Below are positions 10,336 to 19,597 of a stretch of 64,000 nucleotides of DNA, one piece after another (positions within the stretch are counted from its first letter, which is position 1; every line of letters starts with the position of its first letter). A program made the position numbers and the translations under genes. Under the pieces are notes generated by a model. The model made no database searches. It saw only the letters and a list, made by a program, of their open reading frames with translations, and had not been told where the DNA came from. Source of the DNA: CALFCE01 sp964411665 (GTDB lineage: Bacteria; Pseudomonadota; Gammaproteobacteria; Granulosicoccales; Granulosicoccaceae); NCBI GenBank assembly GCA_964411665.1, contig CAYPMR010000006.1:1-64000 (forward strand), given 5' to 3'.

Positions 10336-11365
10336 CCCAACCAGTCTCGCTATCTATCTCGCGTTGCAATTGTGCGATCTTCAACAAAACCACTTCGAGT
10401 TCATCGAGGTATTGTGTTTGCGGTTTTTGTCCACGCGTTGCACGTATGTCTAAAAACTCACTCTCAAGAGTGTCGCGTTCTTTCAGCAAGGTGTTTACGA
10501 CAGGGTTGGATTCAGTGCCCGCCAATGATCCAAGGCGTGTCAACACGGACAATTGGGCATTGGCGCCAATGACTATACGCGGATGTTCAGTCGCCAATTG
10601 CTGCGCGTTTTCATAGTGTTCAGCAAGCGCTTGAGACGTGTAGTCAAACGCTTCCTGAACACTCAGTTGCTCGTCGTGATCTATGTCAGCATCGGAACCG
10701 AGCAGTGTGTCCTTCCAGAATCTTGGAAACAGAACAACATTACTTTCTGCTCCACTTTTCGTAGCCGTAAGTACAATACGATCATCACTTTCCAGCCACT
10801 CAAGGGCCGCCCCACTTGCACTGGTGCCAAGCAACAATAGTTGAGGCATTCCGTCCAGCGGTTTTAAGTGCTCTGCAAGCTCTCGCGCTGTCACGTCGGG
10901 GCCACTTATATTGAACTTGTAATCCTCTCCATCGAAACTGCCATGCCCGAACATGGCTAAAACAAATCGATGAGTCTGTCCGAGTTTGCTCTGACTGACA
11001 ATGAATTCGACCCGCTCATCTATGTGATCAAGTAAGGTTTCGCGATCCGTTTTATCCTCAAGCAACAGCACTACAGTGCTTGGATCACCGGCCGCAGCTC
11101 CGGTATCGGAACTATCAGAGGCGCCAAGCAACTGATCTGTCATTTCGGTTGCCGCCTCTTCGAACATTTCCCGGTATTCGGAAGTACCACCAAGACCTAC
11201 GGCGACCACAGCACTGATTGGCGCACCACCGCCAGATGGGTTGGCAATAGCTACCTGCAAATAAACACTGCAGATGATCGCCATAAACACTGATAGAAGT
11301 GAACGATAAACCGGGGACAAGGAGGCTATGGCGAAATGCTTTTCACCAGATCGATGTGTTCTCAT
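10319..11365 (-). CDS. Exported caspase-fold protein lacking the catalytic Cys
   Basis: I chose the ATG at 11365 because it forms an ATGA overlap with the upstream stop and has AGGT about 6 nt before it; a start 10 codons earlier is open but less likely. The product is about 348 aa with a signal peptide (LLSVFMAIICSVYLQVAIA). The core resembles the caspase/legumain fold: a strand ending in MFGHGSFDGEDY supplies the His, and the strand LLLLGTSASGA occupies the place where active enzymes have the D-x-C-x-x-G type Cys loop. A Ser stands at the expected Cys position, so it is probably a pseudoprotease or binding module. An Asp-rich segment (GSDADIDHDEQLS) could bind calcium. Confidence 0.65.
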   Translation of the reverse strand: MRTHRSGEKHFAIASLSPVYRSLLSVFMAIICSVYLQVAIANPSGGGAPISAVVAVGLGGTSEYREMFEEAATEMTDQLLGASDSSDTGAAAGDPSTVVLLLEDKTDRETLLDHIDERVEFIVSQSKLGQTHRFVLAMFGHGSFDGEDYKFNISGPDVTARELAEHLKPLDGMPQLLLLGTSASGAALEWLESDDRIVLTATKSGAESNVVLFPRFWKDTLLGSDADIDHDEQLSVQEAFDYTSQALAEHYENAQQLATEHPRIVIGANAQLSVLTRLGSLAGTESNPVVNTLLKERDTLESEFLDIRATRGQKPQTQYLDELEVVLLKIAQLQREIDSETGWGDDDQ

Positions 11366-13770
11366 ATTCGACCTGTCCTCCAGCGCATTAACCATTCGAT
11401 TAATTTACACACGAGAATCAAGAGAAACAGGACAGGCATATTCCAAAGTGGCAGTTCGCTTCGCCTGACTAACAATGAACCTCCCGTACTCAGTAATTCA
11501 GGCAGACGGTCAATCTCATCAAGCTCAAGCACAGCGCCGCCGGTTGCGTTTGCAAGCCGCTGCAACAAGACGTCGTTACGTCGCACTCCAAAGTCCTCGG
11601 CACGGTTATTCTCACGAGTAAACCAGCGCGTCGAGCTGATATCACTGTCACTCTCAAGACTAGTCTCGATGCGGTAAGTACCCACATCCTGCACATCAAC
11701 ATCGGCGAATAGCCGTCCGGCAATAGAAGGGTCATACTGCATCGCAACTGAACGCTCAGTACCATCGGGATGGAAAATCTTCACGATCGGTGTTGTCAAT
11801 GAATCTGATTGAAATTCGGCACTACGCGTATCCACCGTCACTCGAGCCGTTGAGGAATCAAAATATTCAAAGCGATCTGTCGTGACAGATAATCTTGTCA
11901 GAACACCGGCCACCAATTCACCCATAAAACCTTGCCAGAATGCCTCATGCCGTTGGTCTGCGGCCGGCAGTCCCATTTGCCAACGCCAGGTTCCACTAGT
12001 TGCAAGTACATAACTCTTGCCACGACCATAGCGTTGCCACAGCAGCACAGGTTGAGAACTTTCCGAAGCCTTGCCAGTAGTCTGTAACAGCACTGATGCC
12101 CCGGGCTTGATATCACCGAGGCGCTGAAAGTCAGCCACTTCTGGCAAACCATCCCAAGCCTGCCCGTCATCATTTTGCGGCGCAGCCAACGCAAGCCATT
12201 CGGTTTGCTTGCCAAGCAATGTGGGAGTCACAAACAAACGTTCACGGGTAAAACTCGGCAGTGTACCGTCAAGTCCCGCCGGCAACGCCTGGGCAACTGG
12301 CGAGCGGGCCCATCCCCCATCGGCCAGACCATTCTTGCCTGCCAGCATCAGTAATGTACCACCACGCACACGCACAAAATCCTGGATGTTACGCTGTTGC
12401 TCAGGACTGAGATAGGCAGCTTCGAGACTACCGATTATTAAGGCGTCATAGGCGAACAGTGCTTCACGGGTGACTGGAAAGCCGTCCTGCAATTCAGATG
12501 CATCCTTAACACCCTGACGATAAAGTTTATTGGGTGAGGTTCGTAACAGACTTACCAATTCAAGCCCGCTGACGCTACTCAGCGCACGCCGCATAAACTT
12601 GAATTCCCAACGCGGTTCACCTTCAATGTAAAGTATTCGCCTTGGCTTGCCCGCCAGAGGCAACACTCGTTGCCTTGTGTTGTTTGCTATCCGTCGATCC
12701 TTAAATCGTCGGCCATCAGAGACGCTCAAGGTGTCGCTTAGCTCAACACGCAACTCAAGCAGATTCTGCTCTGGCAAGTCAAGCCAGCTGGTGTGGGTGA
12801 TGCGTTTGCGATTTGCTGGCAGATTTACATCTTCAACCAGTAGCAAGTTCTCACCCGAAAACATTCGCACGACTGTTTTTGCTGCCACACCCGCGCCTTC
12901 GATTTCTTCCGGTAAATCGTAAATCAACGACAGTGTGACAGGTACGGAGGCGCCGGGTATCAGCTCGCCCGGGATGTCAACCTCGGCAAGTTCAACATCA
13001 CCAGGCAAACTTTCGTCGCCCGAGGCAACCACGAAGACGGGCACATTCAATGCAGAAACAGATTGCCACCATGCATTATCGACAGGTCGTGTGTTATGAC
13101 CACCGTCTGTCACCAATACAATACCGGCAGGTGAACGCTCACCCGCACTACGCATCTCTTTGCTCAGTTCCGGCAACAGTGGCGTTCGCGCACCGGCGCT
13201 GGACAAGTCCTGCAGACTCTCAATCACCGTAACCGCCCCGCTGTTATTGCTACCAATCCCGGCAGCGTCTTCCTGTTGGGCAAATTGAGCAAAACGTAAA
13301 GTGAACTGCTGTTCCAGAGTCTCTATCACACTACCACTTGAAAAAGCCTCCAACACCCGGCCCAGTGGGCTTTGGGAGGGTGGCTTTTCGCCAACAAGTG
13401 CGCTGCTGACGCTAGTCTTGTCATTACTTGTGTCAAGCGCAGTGTCGTCGTCAAGCACCCACATACTGGCGCTGTTATCGACCAGAACACTAATGGCATT
13501 GTCCTCAGGAGCCGTTGAGCTGACTTCAAGAATCGGTTGCCACAGCATGACCAGTACAGTTGAGAGTGCGATCCACTGAAAAAAAGTGACAGCCAGCAAG
13601 GAAGCAGGAGCATCCCGCAATTGCGTCTGTCGCGATCGTAAAGAAAAGAAAATAGCGGGCAGCGCAATGACAATTGCTATACAGAGCACCCACACGGACC
13701 AATCGCGGGCAAACAACCAGGTCGATTGGCGGAAAACGTCAAGGGAATGATTGAACAGGAATTCAAACAT
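11362..13770 (-). CDS. Membrane VWA / glutamine-amidotransferase-like protein
   Basis: This 802-aa protein is the first gene of the operon. Two N-terminal membrane helices (about residues 25-45 and 58-80) precede a VWA-like domain with VDNSASM near residue 95. A beta-rich section and a class-I amidotransferase/ThuA-like domain follow (ILYIEGEPRWEFKFMRR; later VRVRGGTLLMLAGKNG), and the protein ends in a membrane helix (LWNMPVLFLLILVCKLIEWL). No obvious catalytic Cys-His-Glu triad is visible. The type is common in MoxR-DUF58-VWA operons, where it is thought to act at the cytoplasmic membrane. Confidence 0.72.
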   Translation of the reverse strand: MFEFLFNHSLDVFRQSTWLFARDWSVWVLCIAIVIALPAIFFSLRSRQTQLRDAPASLLAVTFFQWIALSTVLVMLWQPILEVSSTAPEDNAISVLVDNSASMWVLDDDTALDTSNDKTSVSSALVGEKPPSQSPLGRVLEAFSSGSVIETLEQQFTLRFAQFAQQEDAAGIGSNNSGAVTVIESLQDLSSAGARTPLLPELSKEMRSAGERSPAGIVLVTDGGHNTRPVDNAWWQSVSALNVPVFVVASGDESLPGDVELAEVDIPGELIPGASVPVTLSLIYDLPEEIEGAGVAAKTVVRMFSGENLLLVEDVNLPANRKRITHTSWLDLPEQNLLELRVELSDTLSVSDGRRFKDRRIANNTRQRVLPLAGKPRRILYIEGEPRWEFKFMRRALSSVSGLELVSLLRTSPNKLYRQGVKDASELQDGFPVTREALFAYDALIIGSLEAAYLSPEQQRNIQDFVRVRGGTLLMLAGKNGLADGGWARSPVAQALPAGLDGTLPSFTRERLFVTPTLLGKQTEWLALAAPQNDDGQAWDGLPEVADFQRLGDIKPGASVLLQTTGKASESSQPVLLWQRYGRGKSYVLATSGTWRWQMGLPAADQRHEAFWQGFMGELVAGVLTRLSVTTDRFEYFDSSTARVTVDTRSAEFQSDSLTTPIVKIFHPDGTERSVAMQYDPSIAGRLFADVDVQDVGTYRIETSLESDSDISSTRWFTRENNRAEDFGVRRNDVLLQRLANATGGAVLELDEIDRLPELLSTGGSLLVRRSELPLWNMPVLFLLILVCKLIEWLMRWRTGRI

Positions 13771-14178
13771 CTATCAAAAGCTGATTAAGCTGTTGCGAGA
13801 ACCGAATGCAATGCGTGTCATCAAGTATAAAAGAACATAGCTAGTCCTAACACGGTACGCCATCGGAGTTTTTTTTGCATCTGTATTTAGCAACCCCGGA
13901 TCCGTCACGTTGTTGTCATCGCTCAGCGCGCTCATCCATCACAGCGACCCGCACTTCATCGCGCACTTCTTGACTATCGCGAATTCGCAGCTTGCACGCT
14001 CAAAATCACCGATCAAGCCTGTCAGGTAAGTCTAGCTGGCAACAATATGGAAACACGCGATGTATTTTATCACCGGTTTCACATAATCAGTCCGGTCGCA
14101 TTTTCAGTCTGGTCGCATTTGTTTACTAAAAAATTGAATCCTTATCCAGATTAGGACAGGAAGGGGAGAAATTAATTC
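13771..14178. other. Intergenic region without a gene
   Basis: No credible coding frame is seen. The only structure besides the candidate promoter is a 17-bp direct repeat (CAGTCYGGTCGCATTTT) at 14088-14104 and 14105-14120. It separates the MoxR/VWA operon from the terminator of the OmpA-like gene, so both neighbours point left. Confidence 0.5.
13823..13850 (-). promoter_or_regulatory. Possible promoter of the MoxR/VWA operon
   Basis: On the minus strand, TATACT (complement of 13824-13829) lies about 55 nt before the first start codon, with TTAGGA 15 nt further upstream. The -10 match is good, but the -35 is poor and the spacing short, so this is only a candidate. Confidence 0.25.
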
Positions 14179-14216
14179 AGTTAAAAGGCCTGTTGACATC
14201 AACTGGCCTTTTAACT
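14179..14216. terminator. Strong hairpin terminator after the OmpA-like gene
   Basis: Perfect 12-bp arms AGTTAAAAGGCC (14179-14190) and GGCCTTTTAACT (14205-14216), plus an inner 5-bp stem GTTGA/TCAAC, form a long near-perfect hairpin 25 nt after the stop of the minus-strand OmpA-like gene. The A/T-rich outer arms supply a T run on both strands, so it may act in both directions. Confidence 0.75.
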
Positions 14217-14240
14217 GTTGGAAAGCCGTTACCTGTCAGC

Positions 14241-15260
14241 TCAAACCGCCTTGCGCTTAAGTTCAACCACAACGCCTCTGCGCGGCATAGCCCCATCGAA
14301 GTGCACCGGCGCCCAGCACCCTTCATCCAGTATTCGGTTGACCGGTACACCCTGCTCTACCAGATATTGTGCAACGCGCTTTGATCGACCCACAGCCAAT
14401 AACGCATTTCCGTTTTCAAGCTTTGTTTTACCATGCGAGCAACCTATCACTGAAAATACATCGGTATCGGCTCTGAACAACCGCGAAAGAGCATCCAGCT
14501 CGTTCTCGACGTCTGCGCTTATATTTAGCGAATCATTTGGAAATTCCAGTATTTGTTTGCTGACACCCTTGTAGCCCATAGTGAAATTTGCAAAGGATGA
14601 TTTGCGAGTTTTATACATATTGACGCGCTCAATACCGTCAAGGCTGGCAGGCAGATCAGGCGTGATGTTGGGGCGATCAGCCAAAGCAACAGCCTCAACC
14701 TGTGTTTGCACAGCAGTATTGTTACCCGTACCTTGCGTAGCCAAGGCTGTCACCGACCCTTGCTGTGCATCAAGCAAGTGTGCGAATGGGTCATTGGGGA
14801 CTCTGGATGTTGCTGTCTGAGCTATGTCCGTGGACATGGCAGTGGCAGGATAGATTCCGGTTGCATCCTGAACGTAGGTACGCTGCAGTGTCAGTGGCCC
14901 CACCGCTACGAGATAATCGGAGCTGGCACCGTGTTGCGACTGAAGGGAAGATACTTCATAAGAAACCCTGAGAGAATCGGCGGTTTCTGCTTTAACCAAA
15001 TGGTAGCCCGCTTCTCGCAACTTGATACGTAAGGCTTTGCCAAAACCAGTTGATGTAGTGCGCATCTGAAGCGTCTGTATCGATTGCCTGGGATTGAGCA
15101 TGGCTTCAAGATTAGCTACAAAGTCCGAAGCAGCCAGAGTCGATAGGGACTGCTTGTCGTCCTTCAGGGGCTTTTCAACAGTGGCGCAAGCGCCAAGAAA
15201 GAGCACGGACATTGCCAAAAGACAAAATGAAACAGGATAGGGTTGATGCACCTTGAACAT
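14241..15260 (-). CDS. OmpA-family lipoprotein
   Basis: This 339-aa protein has a lipoprotein signal (LLAMSVLFLGAC, lipobox LGAC, Cys at about residue 25). The middle third is of unknown fold. The C-terminal OmpA-like peptidoglycan-binding region includes the helix GNALLAVGRSKRVAQYLVEQ and the family-type ending EGCWAPVHFDGAMPRRGVVV. The usual GHTD-type loop reads GCSHGKTK, so it is a diverged member. It probably ties the outer membrane to peptidoglycan. It is a single gene, closed by the hairpin at 14179-14216. Confidence 0.75.
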   Translation of the reverse strand: MFKVHQPYPVSFCLLAMSVLFLGACATVEKPLKDDKQSLSTLAASDFVANLEAMLNPRQSIQTLQMRTTSTGFGKALRIKLREAGYHLVKAETADSLRVSYEVSSLQSQHGASSDYLVAVGPLTLQRTYVQDATGIYPATAMSTDIAQTATSRVPNDPFAHLLDAQQGSVTALATQGTGNNTAVQTQVEAVALADRPNITPDLPASLDGIERVNMYKTRKSSFANFTMGYKGVSKQILEFPNDSLNISADVENELDALSRLFRADTDVFSVIGCSHGKTKLENGNALLAVGRSKRVAQYLVEQGVPVNRILDEGCWAPVHFDGAMPRRGVVVELKRKAV

Positions 15261-15727
15261 AATCTATAAGCTCCCGCCAATTCTGGCGCTGGATATTCAG
15301 TACGTGATCTGACTATCTCTGCTCACCTGCCCAACCACAAGAAACTACCAGCTTGCGATGTGTCTTTTGTGAACCAGCAGGGAAATACACCGGGGAAAAT
15401 CCACCAACGGACAACCCAGAGTGAGTGGTACCATGATTCTGCTTACAGCTAGTGAGATCTAGCATGTGAATACTAAATAGCAGTGAAAATGCGCGTTAAG
15501 TATCGTTAACTAAACGTCAGAAGGCGCTTTCCAGCAGGCCATTTACCTGAAAGCGGCATATACTCGCATAATGTTGAACTTATTGCGGTTTTCAAGCAGT
15601 AAACCTGCAACTACTAGCTCTACCAGATGTCATTTTCGCGTTTTTCGAGCACTGCAATATAAGCAATGCCAAACGCTCTCGCGATCCGCCCAGCGGGTCT
15701 TCGGTTTAGTTCGGGAGGAGGAACAAA
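15261..15727. other. Divergent intergenic region with candidate fadL promoter
   Basis: No gene is seen in these 467 bp between divergent genes. TATACT at 15559-15564 is a fair -10 for the plus-strand porin gene, with no convincing -35. A strong Shine-Dalgarno GGGAGGAGG (15713-15721) sits 6 nt before the TTG start at 15728. A small inverted repeat CGCCA/TGGCG lies just upstream of the OmpA-like gene. Confidence 0.4.
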
Positions 15728-17197
15728 TTGAAACGGCTTACAGCACACAAAGAGCGTCCGCTCGCTTTCGTTGAATTTGGACAATCGGTTTTAAAAACGG
15801 TTAAACATTCAACTACAACCGCAGCCATATCAGTCGCACTGGCTACAGGTGCATTATCAGTGACAGGCAAAGCACATGCTGGCGGTTTTGCACTGATTGA
15901 AATCGGTGCATCCGGTCTTGGCAATGCCTATGCCGGTGCTTCAGCTGTTTCAGCCGATACATCAACCGTCTGGTTCAATCCAGCTGGCATGCTGCATCTG
16001 GCACCCCGGGAATTCGCCGCTGCCGCTCATGTGATCAGTACTGATTCGACATTCAACAATCGAGGTACATCACTTAGCTCATTGGTCGGTGGTGCACCGG
16101 TGTCCGGTCCTGCTACAGAAGACATAGGTCAGGAAACCGGCATACCCAATCTTTTTTATGTGCACCGGCTTTCCGGTGACCTGGCTTTAGGTTTTGGTCT
16201 GACCGTGCCGTTCGGCTCAGCAACCGAATATGACGATGACTGGGTAGGGCGTTATTCTGCATCTGAATCGGGAGTAGCCGTATTCGATTTCAATCCGACG
16301 ATCGCCTACCGGCTTAATGAAAAAGTGATTCTCGGTGGCGGCCTCAGCTTGCAGTATATGGAAGCGACGCTCAGTAGCGTAATCGACAGCGGTACCAGCT
16401 GCCTCGGCCTTGCCGGCGCCCCTAACAGCCCGTTGCGACAGGTGGACTGCATTAACGCTGGACTTGCTCCAGGTAACCAGGCGACAGATTCGTTCTCTGA
16501 AGTCCAGGGCGATAGTGTTGATTTTACCTTCAACGTATCAGCACTGATCGAACCGCAGGAGGGCACGCGATTTGGAATTGCCTACCGGCATGGTGTCGAT
16601 CACTCAATCGAAGGGGACGTAGACTTCCAACTAAATCCCGCACTTGCGCAAGTCGTGGAATCAGCCGGCTTACCGCTGTTTGTCGACGGGGGCGCACAAG
16701 CAGGTGCAGACCTGCCACCCACCGTGATGATGTCGGTTGCCCATCAGGCCAGTGATCGTCTGCAACTGCTCGCAGATGCAACCTGGACAGGTTGGAGTTC
16801 ACTCGAAGAATTACGCGTCACGTTTGATAACCCCGCACAGCCTGATGCACCAACGCCATTGAACTGGAAAAACGTCTGGCGTTTGTCGGTCGGTGGTAAC
16901 TACCAGCTTAACGATACCTGGACACTACGTGGTGGCCTCGCCTTTGACGAAGAAGCCATACGTAATTCCAATTTCCGCTCCCCACGAATACCCGGTAATG
17001 ACCGCTACTGGATATCCTTTGGAGCAGGTTACCAATTGTCGGACAGCATATCGTTTGATTTTGGTTTCTCGCATCTAATGCTTAATGACACGGCCATCAA
17101 TAATAATATTCTCGATGCTGCGGGTGGTTCAACTGTACGTGGTTTTTACCAGCAAAGCGTGAACATCGCAGCCGCACAATTTAACTGGAAATTCTAA
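15728..17197 (+). CDS. FadL/OmpP1-family outer-membrane fatty-acid porin
   Basis: This 489-aa protein has a TTG start supported by an excellent ribosome site (GGGAGGAGG, 6-nt spacing). A long signal peptide ends near AHAGGFALIE. The FadL signatures GLGNAYAGASAVSADTS and WFNPAGML follow within the next 50 residues, and alternating beta strands continue to the terminal aromatic residue (NWKF, typical of outer-membrane barrels). The family moves long-chain fatty acids and other hydrophobic compounds across the outer membrane. The next gene, 12 nt downstream, encodes a surface lipase, so the pair probably releases and then imports fatty acids. Confidence 0.92.
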   Translation: MKRLTAHKERPLAFVEFGQSVLKTVKHSTTTAAISVALATGALSVTGKAHAGGFALIEIGASGLGNAYAGASAVSADTSTVWFNPAGMLHLAPREFAAAAHVISTDSTFNNRGTSLSSLVGGAPVSGPATEDIGQETGIPNLFYVHRLSGDLALGFGLTVPFGSATEYDDDWVGRYSASESGVAVFDFNPTIAYRLNEKVILGGGLSLQYMEATLSSVIDSGTSCLGLAGAPNSPLRQVDCINAGLAPGNQATDSFSEVQGDSVDFTFNVSALIEPQEGTRFGIAYRHGVDHSIEGDVDFQLNPALAQVVESAGLPLFVDGGAQAGADLPPTVMMSVAHQASDRLQLLADATWTGWSSLEELRVTFDNPAQPDAPTPLNWKNVWRLSVGGNYQLNDTWTLRGGLAFDEEAIRNSNFRSPRIPGNDRYWISFGAGYQLSDSISFDFGFSHLMLNDTAINNNILDAAGGSTVRGFYQQSVNIAAAQFNWKF

Positions 17198-17209
17198 GGG
17201 GGAATCAAG

Positions 17210-19255
17210 ATGCTCAAGAATAAACCTGAAGTGTCTGTAGTCCCGACGTGTGGGTCAGACATAACAAAACCAGTCATGCTTAATCGATCAGCTTTTAGCT
17301 TTTCGGCAGTTCTATCGGCCGCTTTTGTGATCGGCGGCTGTACCGGTGGTACTGATTTCGATTTTGAAAATAGTCAGGCGGTCGCAGCTGCACAGGTGGC
17401 ACCATCCGCTGTTTTCAACCCGGCTGCAGGCGAACTGCCGTTTCCCAACAATGTCTTTTTTGCCGGCACCATGGATGGCACGCTCAATATCCCGGTAACC
17501 GATCCAGCAGACTTCGGGAATCCTCAGGTGGCACTTAATGCTGTAGACGGGTTTTCAACTACTGAGGCGATGACAACACAGTTTTCGGCACCACTGGATC
17601 CAACGTCACTGGCGATAGGTTCGAGTGTACGGGTATTTGAACTGGCAGCCGACCCATTAACCCTTGCGCCACAGGGCATCGTGCGCGAGCTTGACGGTAC
17701 GGATGTCGTGGCACTTGCCGCTGGTGACGGTTCTACTCTGGCAGTCGTACCCTTACAACCTCTCGACGAGCGCACAAGCTACATGGTTTTGGTGACAGAC
17801 GAGATTGCGGATACTACTGGACGTAATGTCCAGCGCGCCGCACTGTTCGATATCATCATAGAGGATGGCGACCAGTTGGATCCCGAAGGTGCTGCAGGCG
17901 CATTGATACCTTTGAGTCAGTTAACTCAGGGTCTGCTTCAGCTTGGAGCTTCGCAGGGTATCGATCCGGACAGCATTGTCATGGCCTGGAATTTCACCAC
18001 GCAATCAACCACACCGGTCTTGCAGGCAGTGGCCAGTAGCGCCGTGGCCAGTACCCTGGCAGTACAACCATCGCAGCTTACTACGCTGGAAGTCGGTGGA
18101 ATGGGTGCGGCAGATATTTCAGTCGGGGTACTCGACGTTCCATACTATCTTCTGGCACCGACTGCCGAGAATCTGCAGGGCCCGATTAATGGATTCTGGA
18201 CGGGCGCAGGCGGCTCAAATCTGACCGTTTTCAACCCGCAACCGGAAGTTCAAAGTACACAGACCATACCGGTGTTGATGACTATACCGAACGCCAATTC
18301 AGGACAGATGATGCCGGATGCGGGTTGGCCAATAGCGATTTTTCAACATGGCATAACGCGTAATCGAACAGATGCACTAGCTCTGGCAGATGCAATGGCT
18401 GTTGCTGGATTCGCCGTTATTGCTATCGATATCCCGTTACACGGTATTACTGATACAACATCGCCGTTGTTTGCGGCCGGCGCTGAACGAACGTTTGACA
18501 TTGATGTGGTTAACAACGAAAGCGGCGCTCCCGGACCTGATGGGACGATAGACGACTCGGGCAACCTGTTTATCAATTTGACCAATCTCCTGAACCTGAG
18601 AGATAACTTCCGCCAGGGCATAGCTGACGTATTAACCCTAAGTGCAAGTGTCGGTAATTTGCCCATGATTGATGGATCGCGCAAAGCATTTATCGGGCAT
18701 TCTCTGGGTGCGATCATTGGATCGACCGCATTGGCATTCGACAGCACGTTTGCAAGCGCGAGCCTGGCAAGTCCCGGTGGGGGTCTGGCGCGTCTTTTTG
18801 CTGGCTCTCCAACTTTTGGACCGTCAGTCGCCGCAGGTCTGGCGGGCGCCGGTATCGATATTAATGGCCCAGCCGGCCAGCAATTTCTGACTGCTGCACA
18901 GACTCTGGTTGATTCTGCTGACCCGGTTAACCATGCTAGCGCAACAGCGGCTAACGGCCCGATACATATGATCCAGATTATTCCTGATCAAGTGGTCACT
19001 GGTGTTGTTAGTGGCGCTGCTTTGTCTGGCACAGAGCCGTTGGCAAGCTTGATGGGATTACCCAGAATCGGGGATACCAGTTCAGGCAGTGCCCTGGTTC
19101 GATTCCTTGGCGGTACACATGGATCGATCCTCGATCCAACAGCCGATCTGGCAGTAACCACAGAGATCCAGACACAGGTAGCAACCTTTGCGGCCTCAGC
19201 AGGACAGCTTCTGCCGATAGGTGATAGCAGTCTGATTGAGACGCCAGCGCCCTGA
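17210..19255 (+). CDS. VolA / Pla-1-cef type surface lipoprotein lipase
   Basis: This is a 681-aa protein. The first ATG has a GGGG ribosome site, but an ATG at 17276 would give a more typical lipoprotein signal (SAVLSAAFVIGGC, lipobox IGGC). The N-terminal region matches the virulence-factor lipase pattern (FNPAAGELPFPNNVFF). The C-terminal half is an alpha/beta hydrolase with the nucleophile elbow GHSLG near residue 497 and a likely His in GTHGS near the end. In Vibrio cholerae the lysophospholipase VolA is encoded beside FadL and feeds it fatty acids from host phospholipids; the same pairing here suggests the same job. Confidence 0.85.
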   Translation: MLKNKPEVSVVPTCGSDITKPVMLNRSAFSFSAVLSAAFVIGGCTGGTDFDFENSQAVAAAQVAPSAVFNPAAGELPFPNNVFFAGTMDGTLNIPVTDPADFGNPQVALNAVDGFSTTEAMTTQFSAPLDPTSLAIGSSVRVFELAADPLTLAPQGIVRELDGTDVVALAAGDGSTLAVVPLQPLDERTSYMVLVTDEIADTTGRNVQRAALFDIIIEDGDQLDPEGAAGALIPLSQLTQGLLQLGASQGIDPDSIVMAWNFTTQSTTPVLQAVASSAVASTLAVQPSQLTTLEVGGMGAADISVGVLDVPYYLLAPTAENLQGPINGFWTGAGGSNLTVFNPQPEVQSTQTIPVLMTIPNANSGQMMPDAGWPIAIFQHGITRNRTDALALADAMAVAGFAVIAIDIPLHGITDTTSPLFAAGAERTFDIDVVNNESGAPGPDGTIDDSGNLFINLTNLLNLRDNFRQGIADVLTLSASVGNLPMIDGSRKAFIGHSLGAIIGSTALAFDSTFASASLASPGGGLARLFAGSPTFGPSVAAGLAGAGIDINGPAGQQFLTAAQTLVDSADPVNHASATAANGPIHMIQIIPDQVVTGVVSGAALSGTEPLASLMGLPRIGDTSSGSALVRFLGGTHGSILDPTADLAVTTEIQTQVATFAASAGQLLPIGDSSLIETPAP

Positions 19256-19536
19256 TCCACTCTGTTCGCGGGCCAATCAGATCAATGGTTGGCCCGACGC
19301 CGCACGCATTCGGCAAAAGACCACTTAATGATAAGAGTAGCCCTGACTGCCGAAATCGGCCAATCGGGTAGCTACTGAAAAAAAACAGAAACATTACCCA
19401 CTGGTCGCTATAATCAGGTGAGCGAAATGACAAAACATCGGATACTGGTGTTGCGATTTCGGAGGAGAGGGACAAAAATTACAAGCGCGGGAACGCAACA
19501 GCGGCAACTAAAACAAGAATAAAACCAATGCTTTTT

Positions 19537-19561
19537 AAAAGCCGGCTTTAAGCCGGCTTTT
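19537..19561. terminator. Bidirectional terminator between lipase gene and fadE
   Basis: AAAAGCCGGC (19537-19546) and GCCGGCTTTT (19552-19561) form a GC-rich hairpin with a 5-nt loop. It is flanked by A and T runs, so it can stop transcription from both convergent genes. Confidence 0.9.
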
Positions 19562-19597
19562 TTATTGCATTTTTTTTATTGCGATTTTCTGGTGCAA

